A stretch of 64,000 bases of DNA, taken from the NCBI GenBank assembly GCA_014904845.1, contig MU119282.1, positions 62,001-126,000 of the forward strand, read 5' to 3'. Origin of the DNA: Acephala macrosclerotiorum. Its lineage: Eukaryota > Ascomycota > Leotiomycetes > Helotiales > Mollisiaceae. Positions 35,249-44,045 of this stretch are shown here, piece by piece. The position numbers and the translations under genes are program-made. Positions within the stretch are counted from its first letter, which is position 1, and every line of letters starts with the position of its first letter. The notes beneath the pieces were generated by a model. It saw only the letters and a list, made by a program, of their open reading frames with translations, was not told the DNA's origin and made no database searches.

Positions 35249-37231
35249 CTAGAGGAACAACGCGGCAAACATCCACCTCGAGTGATCACCTGGCCAGCCG
35301 TCCTCATTTTCAATCGCATGTCGAATAGCCATACTGCCGCTAGTCGAATACTGGGCGGACAGAAACCCATCTCTTGCCTCTTCGAGTTCATGCTGCATAA
35401 TTCGGACTTGTGCGAGCGTCACTTCGATCTCGATTGCTGTGCAGAATTTGATCTCCGCAGCCTGGTCAATCAGAAGCAACCCGTTATCCGCCTTGATAAC
35501 GCTTGAATCGCCTTTGGCCAATTTCCCTGTTCACAAAAGACCGGCGGAGTAGGTCTAGGTCATCGAGTTGACTCGCTATAAGGGTGTTGTCTGAAAGCAG
35601 TAGTTCTTTCTCCAGAAGCTCAGATACATCCATCCAGCTCCGTTGCTGGAGGAATGACTTGAGCCGGTCCTCACGGTATTTGAGTCGGAAGGCCTGGTCT
35701 TCTGGATTATTGTTTACAATCCGTGCTATATCCTTCAGACTTTGCTCGCCCACGCGCAGAAGTTGATCACTTTTATCGAAGTTGCCTAAATCTGGATGTT
35801 TGATTACTATCCTGTGGGATGCTCTGGCCCGCTCTCGGGCTTTCTGAATCTTCTTGGGCGAGCCTAGATCCACAACTTCGTCGCGATGCGTATTTGTACT
35901 CCTTGTTTCTGCATCCACTCTCATTTGTGGTTGAGATTGTGAGCTTGCGCTGAAAGTTAGGACGGTAAAACATGAGCCTGAAACGCTTGGTGTGTGCATC
36001 CAGTACGACAGCCTTGAACTGTCCACGCTCTCATCGGACTCGCAGAATACAGACCCCTGACGGACGCTGGCTGCATCAATGGCACTCAAAATGGCCGTCG
36101 ATGTTTGGGAGAGCAGTTCTGCATTGGAATCAAGATATTTGGATAAAGATTTCGTACGCCGATATACATTTTTGGTGGGGTCAAGCTTCGATGACCGCCG
36201 TGAGAGAATCTCGTTCATTTTTACCATTTCTCGACCTTGCTTGGGCGTTTGCTCGCACACCATCCTAAGCATCCTTTGTGTACCTCCCACTTCTCTGGCT
36301 GAGTCGAGAGGCTGTTGGGCAGTTTTGAGCAAAATGTTTCTCTCCTCAATCGCGCTCTTTTGGCTGAGCGATTGCTCGAGATCATCCTCAATAGTGTATT
36401 CATTTTCTCAATCTCACTTGCCTGTTGGGGAGACGGTTCAACTACTCTCAGCCGGGTGTTTGTCTCCTCGATCTCACTCCCTTGCGACTGGGGTGGCTCG
36501 ATTGGTTTCTGCGACGTATCGGCCTCCTCGGTTGCCCTGCTCTGGTTGAAGGATTGCTCGGCGACCGTCCTGAGTATATTGCTCATGTCTTGAAGCTGAT
36601 TTTCTTGGTTGAGAGACTGCTCGGCGGCCGCCTTGACGAGACTGCCTAGTTCCTCGAAATCTCTGTCACGGCTGGAAGGGTCGATAGTCCCTCGGCAAAG
36701 CAACTTGAAGCTTCCGGAAGATTTGCGACCTACACGGTGAAACGCGTGAGCGAGGTTCTTCAGATTGAGCAAGGGTCAGAGAAACATTGGAGCCCTCACA
36801 TTACTAGTGAGTCGTAAGAACAGTGGAGGATACTGAACGTCCCGTTTAAACTTGTTTGTAAACCCTCCAGATCTTGTCTCCGTCTCATCCGTTTCACCAC
36901 CCATTCTGTCTTTGAGTTGCTCTCCCGTATCTCTTCTAAAAGTTCCCCTAAGCGTTTGACCTTACTGCACGTCTCTTCAACCATCTCTTCGATGGACTCG
37001 CAGTGACGAGCAACACTTCCGCCATCTTGTCGTAACAAAACTCCGATATTTGTCTTGAATATCTGTTCGATCTGTTCGAAGAACTCGTTGTATTGGTTTA
37101 TCTGCTGTTCCAACGAGTAGAGATCAAAATCAATGGATTTCAAAGCCTGATGGTGCTTAATAAAACCTTTGCTGATAGCGAGTAGTCCCTGTAGACCTGT
37201 CCGAGCGATGGGCCAATCGTGATGGATCCAT
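35249..37231 (-). pseudogene. Pseudogene of a fungal N-terminal-domain coiled-coil protein
   Basis: The start ATGGATCC (37231) gives MDP, then SITIGPSL and TGLQGLLAISKGFIKHHQALK lie in two other frames. This suits the MDP-type N-terminal domain seen at the start of many fungal STAND/HET-associated proteins. Downstream come SIDFDLYSLEQQINQYNEFF, long heptad-like Gln/Glu stretches (AAEQSLNQENQLQDMSNILR, SEIEETNTRLRVVE) and a C-terminal region with SELLEKELLLSDNTLIASQL. Frame changes occur near the start, near 36770-36800, near 36220-36330 and near 35510. The last segment ends at 35249. The number of breaks makes a functional product unlikely; unrecognised introns could explain some. Confidence 0.55.
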
Positions 37232-38141
37232 GTCCTTCAACGATATTGAGGTGATGAGCAACCCGAATTTCTGGCAAGAGATTCTAATCAGAATGTAGGG
37301 AAGGAAAAGCGCGCTTCAAGCGTCTTTACCAGTCTTGGCCTTGGTAAGCCTTGAAATGTCTCTCCCTCGGGCCCTTAGTTCTGTTTTTGACTTCTTGCCA
37401 TTTTTTGTCTGAGTTGTCCGCAAAGCAACGTGCTCACTACGAGTGCCGTCTGTTTTCTATGCCTCGTCTCAGCCACTTCGGCAAACGTTTCCCGAAGGAA
37501 ATGAACAAAATTCTGAGAATGAAACAGGCGCCTCAGCTAAGCCAGCCTTTCGAGCACTTTCAGCGTTTCCGGTGATAAGTTTCTTCACCAGAAAAAAAAA
37601 GGCGATCAGCAAAATCCAAAACTAGGATGAACTAGTAACCCCGCCCCCTCTGCAGCCATTTCTAAGATTCTAGTGCCTCTTTTGCTTTCTTCTAGGCTCA
37701 AATATTGAATGCTGGTGAACTGCTTCGCATACCGCATTTTGTGCGAAATGTTGAGGTTGAACCTAGCACCGCAATATAAGAATGTAGACGGGGGCGCTGC
37801 TTAGCCCCTCAATCGCCGCTTTACAGATGTCTTTCTTGAGCGAATTTTTCCTTCTCAAATGTTGGAAACTGGGTGTTCGTACGCCTTGTGGGCTTTTTGG
37901 GGGCCGTTTGATAAGTGGACAACTGAAGAGGTACATCAGTCTGCCTTCCAATGTATGACTTCACCGACACGAACACAGCCCTAAGTTATATGGCGCTGCC
38001 GTGGTGTCGCTCTACGCCAGCGTGATTGATGGGACCTCTCCCGCGCGCCCATCACTATTCCTCCCATATCTTTCACTGGTCTGTCAATTTACAGGAGGAG
38101 AACGCGCAAATCAGCAACAATATCCACGCAAAGTCAATCTT
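37232..38141. other. Intergenic region
   Basis: Between the divergent coiled-coil and lyase-like relics; no recognised gene or repeat. Confidence 0.4.
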
Positions 38142-39616
38142 ATGGGTGGCGAACGGATACTACTGATCATGCATTCAGGGCTACTAGGAGCACGCCCTTC
38201 GCTAGCAAAAACCTTTCTGGCTCTTACTCTCATTCTAATTTTATACCACTGGTTTTCCTCCAGCACCCCTCAGGAAGGCCATCCTTACCTACTTCCCTTT
38301 CAGCATAATGAAAACTATCACGTCGGGATTATCGGTTAGTTCTGAGGCCTCACATTTTCTCCTACAGAGTTCTAACTTGTGGTATTTCACAAAGGAAGCA
38401 GACTTGCCGGCATCTCCTGCGCTTTAGCCCTAGCCAAGCTCGCCCCAACTCTCGCTTCTCCGAATGTTAAAATCCACATACAGGTCAGCGTTTTCGAGGC
38501 CAAGTCTTTAGCAGGCGGCAGACTTGCTCTTGAGACTAAGCCATCAGAATTTGGACCTAGCTCAGTATATCCTTACGGCGACCCCTTCCAGGACCCAATC
38601 ACCGCCGATGATATTGCGGGAAATTCTTTACTCTGGAATAACGATGTACCGAGAAGCACTGCGGAGAATTCCTCTAATGGAAGTTCGACAAGCCCGATCT
38701 ACCTATGCAAGAAGTTGGATAGTAAGTTGTCGACCCAAATATGCTCATCATACTCTCATAGACTCTGCGTATAATATTCACAATGGCGTTCTCAACGGAA
38801 AGACAACTCGACCGATATCGAAGACTTCATGGGGAAAATGGCTTTCTGACCTGTTCCGATACGGCTTTTCCATTGTCACTTTCAAAAATCTGGTGGGAGA
38901 CTCCACACAACGACTCGAAAAACTTTCTACAGGCGTCTTGTTAAACCAGAGTGTCCAAGAATGGGTGTCTCAGACCGGTAACCTTGACAAAGCCATGCAG
39001 GATGCTAGTTCCGTTCTTCACTCTCTATCTAGCGCATACTAGCGCGATATAGTCGACCCTCAGGTTCGGAGAGCTACGGGCATGACCTCTCAAAGAATCA
39101 ACGGCGTGCGGCTTGCAATAGCCCTAGTTAGAGAGAACCAAGTTGAGACCTACGAGGGGACTAGCGCGATTGATGTCCTCGGGGATCTTCTAGGAGCATC
39201 CCCAGCATCTGCATGTTTCGGGTGCAGAGTGACGGGGATTCACTTGTCATCCCGGGTAAAGGAAAATTGGAGAATTGATTACGAACGCAGGGGTACTCAA
39301 TTTCTAAGGGGCTTCACCTACTTTGTCTTGGCTGCTCCCGGGTTGGAGTCCTTGCTTCGACCAACTTCAATTATTGAAGCAGATGATAATGTGACAACAG
39401 AACAATCTCCAATGTACCATCCTGCATATGTCACCTTCTTCGCCACCCCTTACCTCCTTCACCCTGCGACCTTCGGTTCGAGGGATCCTCTGCCGCCAGA
39501 TCTTGTTCACAGACTATAGATGGAAAGGTCCTTTTGAAGGGGTCAATGAGATCTCTTATGTGTGCGTGCTTGCGAGAACGAAGAGAGGGTCGGTGCAGGG
39601 AATGGGGCATCTTTGA
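38142..39616 (+). pseudogene. FAD-dependent prenylcysteine lyase-like pseudogene
   Basis: The family oxidises prenylcysteine to free the isoprenoid after degradation of prenylated proteins. A membrane anchor (TFLALTLILILYHWF) precedes the Rossmann entry VGIIGSRLAGISCALALAK, made across an intron at 38335-38394. The third glycine expected in GxGxxG is Arg (AGA). Further: VFEAKSLAGGRLA, PYGDPFQDPITADDIAG, LFRYGFSIVTFKNLVG, RDIVDPQVRRATG and YFVLAAPGLESLL. Lesions: frame change near 38645, TAG at 39040-39042 in the context SAY*RDIV (relatives suggest Trp), and a frame change near 39510. The family assignment is from remembered motif order, not a search. Confidence 0.62.
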
Positions 39617-40509
39617 AAAGCGGTATCAAACTACCTCCTCACAGAGGACTTCTGGTCTGAACTGTTTGTGTCCTTGACACCGCACGACGCGCGCGCAAAT
39701 TAGAACCTGACTGGATCCATGAGGAAAAGATAAGGCCAAACTTCGGCGCATACATTTTGCTGTACTTATTCAATGGATAGATCGACTGTGGGTATCCGAT
39801 AGTTACCGTCGCCCATGTTCCCCCCTCTGGAAATCAACCTAAGGATTGTGGCGAACTACAGCAGTGGATGCGGTAGCGAGTAGCTTCGACTTGAGCTTCG
39901 TAGGAGGGGAATCTGTTGCAAGATGAATAACTGAAGATATGAAAAGAGAGTGGAAGATCCAGGCTAAGGTTTCCGAGTCCTGAGGATTCTGTTGGAAGTG
40001 GGCACCAACGTCGCTACTGCCCATGGAAACTCTGGAACTCTGGCAACACACCCGTGCTATGACGGACGGATGTATGACATTGTTTTGTCGGACTTGGAAG
40101 ATAAATAGAGGCAACATAATAGATAAACTGTCGATAGGATGCAGAATTGGGATGGCAGGGGATGGTGCGGTAACGAATTAATGAAGCAACGACACCTCCG
40201 AACATTTGTAGCCCACCTAGAGGCATTTGAGTTATTCTGGCTTTTGATGTAATTAGACCAATTTAATAAAGATAGGGTACGCCGAGGGAAAAGAAGAAGC
40301 AAAACGTAAACTTTAGTATATAATGAGAACGCCCAGCTCCAAACTCTGGCTCCGACTGCTATCTAAACCTTCGCTAACATCAGGCCGCGGAAACATTGAA
40401 GCCATGTTCCCAGATCGATGCTGTGCCATCATATCCCGACTGCATGTAATCTCCTGTGCTGTGAGTTAGCAATGCTGAGTACTTCTTGAAGTTTTGAGAA
40501 CTTAGGTAC
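39617..40509. other. Intergenic region
   Basis: Only short frames; nothing recognised. Confidence 0.4.
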
Positions 40510-41312
40510 TCAAGAACCTCCACTTGTTGATTTGAAGTGGCATGAGCTCATCAAGTCCCCCATAGGCTCGACCTTGATAACCCTCTCGGCTCTCCTGACC
40601 TCCGCTTGAGGCGGTGTCGCAGGTGGGGTAGGATGCCTCGCTGTCTGACGCTCTCTCCTATCTACAAACAACCTCCTCCTCGGATCCCTCTCCTCCTTAA
40701 TCGCCAACTTCATCGCCTTCAAAACCTTCGGATCATCACCATGATAAATTCCCTCAATATCAACTTCACAGATCAATTCCTTGCCATCATCTCCCCTTAG
40801 CGTCCGGATCGTGTGTTTCTCCAAGGCACCTGTGTTAACAGTCTTTCGCAACACTCGAATGAGTTCCCCGTCGTTTGTTTTACAGCAGATTTTTTGGTAT
40901 GATGTTTTGTAGTCGACGCCTATGAAGTAGGTGCTAGTGTCCGCGATGAGTGACGTGGGGGATAGTTGGTGGATCTTGTCGCCGCGAGGGGTCGTGTATG
41001 TTGCGTTTCCGGGCGCGTTGGAGTCTCCTGGTTTTCCGTCGCTATAGTACCACGACCCGTCTGCGTTAAAGTAATAGTAAGACGAATCTGTGTCGTGAAT
41101 CAGCAGAGAGTTTGTGGGCAGGGCGAAGTAGTGAATTGCCTGCAGGAACTTTCAAGTAGTAGTTTTCACCCTATTTCGAAGTCAGTCAGGCCCAAGATAC
41201 TCTGTTAGCGACGTACCGAAAGACCCCATATCCCGTTTGGCAAGTTCTCTGGGCCGATGTCGCCGTACTTCGTCCAGTCAATCTGCCTGATGGCTTCCTC
41301 CTTTGTCAACAT
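40510..41312 (-). CDS. Tyr-rich DxSYYY-motif protein, 234 residues
   Basis: Unnamed family. Three exons: 41312-41217, 41170-41140, 41087-40510. Intron 1 is 46 bp (GTACGT...ATAG); intron 2 is 52 bp with a GC donor (GCAG/GCAATT), branch-like CTGAT and acceptor ACACAG. Only this splice joins the frames. The protein begins MLTKEEAIRQIDWTKYGDIG, then ENYYLKVPADSSYYYFNADG and WYYSDGKPG, then ATYTTPRGDK, a middle region with YFIGVDYKTSYQKICCK, and a basic C-terminal third with a VIKVEPMG element that resembles a SUMO-site consensus. No signal peptide. A broken copy follows at 42.1-42.6 kb, and a minimal relative sits at 47.6 kb. Role unknown. Confidence 0.7.
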
Positions 41313-42084
41313 GATGGGTCGTTTTCAATATGTATAGCTGGCAAATTATGAACAATGACAGTGAAACCAACCATGAACAATGTCGATACTCAGAATGAGT
41401 ACAAAGGCGAGGTATTATGGAATTCTCTTAGCGCCAGCATCAGTCTGCCTTGCCAAACGGAAGAGGAAAGGGAAGGCTGAGCATCAAAATAGTTTCATGC
41501 CGGGACGGACCGGGTACCGGGGTATGCACCAATCAAGAGGGGTTGCGCCAGCCACGAACTTCAAATAGGCATCAAAAAGGACACACAGGACAGCAACGGA
41601 AATAAATCTTCTCTGGATTTGATAGTCCAATCTCAAGGCTGCTTTGAGGAAGGGCAAGATGAATTTCGAGCCTCAAAGAAAGGGTTCACTTGAAAGAGCA
41701 TCATGGATGAGGCAACAAAGTATCACAGCAACAAATTGAAAAAGCTTAGACTTGCACGAAGGAATACAGGTAACCATTTGAAGTAGAAAATGATCTAAAA
41801 TATATGTATCTTGAACGACGACGATATATACTAAAGAAGAGGCAGAAGAATGAGGATATCGATGCGCAACCCAAACTCTTTGCTCCCCATTCCTTCCGTT
41901 ACCAACGTCTATGCAAAATACGATTCTAGGAAGAATTCGAATCGAAAACTTCAAACCTGGCATGTATTCCATTATTCATTGCCACCAGTGTGGGATCTTC
42001 TATGCCAGTTAGCAATTTGCGTTGAAGAACGAAGGTTTTCGATTTCTCAGAATGTCTCTGGTTTCTCCACTTGTCACTTACCTT
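41313..42084. other. Intergenic region
   Basis: Separates the tandem DxSYYY genes; no other feature seen. Confidence 0.4.
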
Positions 42085-42628
42085 CATAGATAAAAACCAC
42101 ATATCATAGACTCGATGCTGGTCAATAGTCGGAAGGCTCGACCTTGAGTTCTACAACAGAGACCTCTGCTCGCCTCGGCTCCTTCCCCGGACTCCTGAGC
42201 AACTCCGCCCGTGGTTCCCTCGCCTCTCTCATCTTTTCCATCTTGATGGCCTGGGCAATTGTTGGATCGTTACCACACTATGAGCCTCCCTCATCCACAT
42301 CGACGACCACCTCCTTATTATCAATCTTCAGCGTACGTATCTTGAATTTCTCCAATTGCTCCAGCTCTCCCGTCTTCACATATTTTCGGAATGTGCGAAC
42401 GAATTTACCCGTCCCATCATCCCAGTATCTCCTCTCTACTTCAGTGCGAAAGTCGACTCCAATGAGATATGAAGCATTTGTTTGTGATTGTGAGATGGAT
42501 GAGGGTCTGTAAAGAGTGTCGCCTTGAGGAGTTGTGAACAGGGCTGCGCCTTCTGCATCAGGATTTCCAGGCTTCCCATCGCTGAAGTACTAACTGTAAT
42601 TCACGTTGAAGTAATAGTACGAGTCATC
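42085..42628 (-). pseudogene. Broken tandem copy of the DxSYYY gene
   Basis: An exon entry at 42628 (CAG then AT GAC TCG) matches the phase-1 intron position of the intact neighbour. The sequence reads DDSYYYFNVNYS, stop, YFSDGKPGNPDAEG, then ALFTTPQGDTLY, SYLIGVDFRTEV, FRKYVKTGELEQ, IRTLKIDNKEVVVDVDEGGS, stop, CGNDPTIAQAIKMEK. Compared with the 40.5 kb gene, the first stop (TAG) sits where that gene has Trp in NADGSWYYSDG. The 5' exons are missing: about 115 bp upstream begin two TIR elements, which may have displaced them. Confidence 0.75.
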
Positions 42629-42742
42629 TGAATTCCTTTATCAGCTTTGCAACAATTGCTAGCTGGTTGGGGGGTGTTATATTATTAACTATTAGCAACG
42701 TGGTGCCAGTGAGGAAAGCATTTGGTTTGGACACTTATGTAA

Positions 42743-42966
42743 CGAGCCTGGGATCATAAGTCTGTGTTTTTTAGGCATTTTTTAAGGCACTTTTAAGCGA
42801 CGAAAACTAAAATTGACGATTTCATTTTAAAAGTATAGAGCACGCACAAATCGGAATCATTTAATCTTATAATGCGATACTTATAAGAAGCTATAGTAAG
42901 TTTATAAAGCAAATCCGAGTTAATTTAACTTCGTAGTTAAAACACAGACTTTTGATCCCAGGCTCG
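42743..42966. mobile_element. TIR element (MITE), 224 bp
   Basis: Left end CGAGCCTGGGATCATAAG and right end its reverse complement; about 24 bp match with one mismatch and similarity extends to ~28 bp. Flanked by TAA (42740-42742 and 42967-42969). AT-rich interior with no coding sequence. Confidence 0.85.
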
Positions 42967-42976
42967 TAACTCGTAA

Positions 42977-43401
42977 CGAGCCGGGTTTCATAGGTCTGTG
43001 CTCTACAGGGCATCAGAACAGCAAAACATCAACTGCATGTCTAATTGATAATTTAATTAGGAGTTGACTACCCGTGGCGCTTCACCAATACATTGATCCA
43101 ATGCTCTTGCTTCAAAATGAGCTTATTTATCCAATCCTGCGGTATAGCTTCCCATTCCTCTAAAATTTCCTGCCTCATCTCTGCCTCAGTAGTAGGTTAG
43201 TGCAACCGTCTGTGAATGGCCTGCTTAATCCACCTCCAGCACTTTTTTATTGGATTCATATCGGGTGAGGTAGATGGGTGAGGCATGAGTATAATGCCGT
43301 GTTTTGTTCGAAATCGCTGGCAGCAATTAGTGTTTTTGGTGTTCCTAAAAAATTAGGCAGTAAAATGCCCTGTAGAGCACAGACCTATGAAACCCGGCTC
43401 G
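42977..43401. mobile_element. TIR element with transposase remnant, 425 bp
   Basis: The two ends are perfect inverted repeats over 37 bp (CGAGCCGGGTTTCATAGG...CAGGGCAT). TAA flanks both ends (42974-42976 and 43402-43404). It lies ten bases from the 224-bp element and shares its end motif. The perfect TIRs suggest more recent movement than the other two copies. Confidence 0.88.
43068..43330 (-). pseudogene. Tc1/mariner-type DDE transposase C-terminal remnant
   Basis: Minus-strand translation gives HPSTSPDMNPIKKCWRWIKQ, then an in-frame TAA, then PTTEAEMRQEILEEWEAIPQ, DWINKLILKQEHWINVLVKR and a stop at 43070-43068. The SPDxNPIxxxW motif with following WIKQ is the end of the DDE domain in Tc1/mariner transposases. 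The N-terminal DNA-binding part and first catalytic Asp are absent, so it is an internally deleted copy. Confidence 0.8.
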
Positions 43402-44045
43402 TAACCATCTCACAAGGCTCGCGACCAACTCTTATCAGCGCCATTACTTGAACCAAAAAAAAAAAAAAAAAAAAAGAGAAGGGGGGGAGGTAAGGATTGG
43501 TTTCACTAAGGTCCTACCGGAAGAGGAGCCGTCAGTATGATGAGACGACAAAGAGTTGATCGACCACACTAAATCAAAAGAAAATATAGTGAGTTGATAC
43601 AGACGCGGGGTCAAATTTGGCCTGTGCGAACTCAGAAAGTGCCCCGCATCTGTAAGTACAATACTGTACACAGATATTGCCGTTCGTAAGTACGCAGGAA
43701 GTTGGTTTCTTGGAAAATATCTCAGCTTCAAGACGTCGCGATCGAAGCGATCCCTCGGAAAGGAGAGTTTGTCTTTTATGTATGGTGTTCTTGGCGTCTG
43801 TCGGGGATCAAACAACCCCCTAATCAGCAGGCTCAATGCAAGCTGTCAATACTTTCGCGGCGGGAGGTTATATATTGAGATGGCTCTCAGTAAAATATTT
43901 CGAGGTCGAAAAGACTGTAAATGTCATCATCCATTGTGCATTCACCATAACTAAAAGAATCCAACCTTCCCCCAGCCAGACAAGCTCGACAAAGAGAAAA
44001 AACTTCATCCATCAGCATTCCTTCCCAGCGTATGCGGTCAGCTCA
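43402..44045. other. Intergenic region with poly(A) tract
   Basis: A run of 21 A (43455-43475) is followed by a G-rich stretch. No gene recognised; this lies beyond the truncated end of the ABC transporter relic. Confidence 0.45.

Noticed and set aside
40510..41312. DxSYYY gene as frameshifted
   Set aside because: A 52-bp GC-AG intron restores the frame, and its position matches both relatives.
43444..43836. 130-codon minus frame
   Set aside because: Its end is made of the poly(A) tract read as Phe codons; no family.
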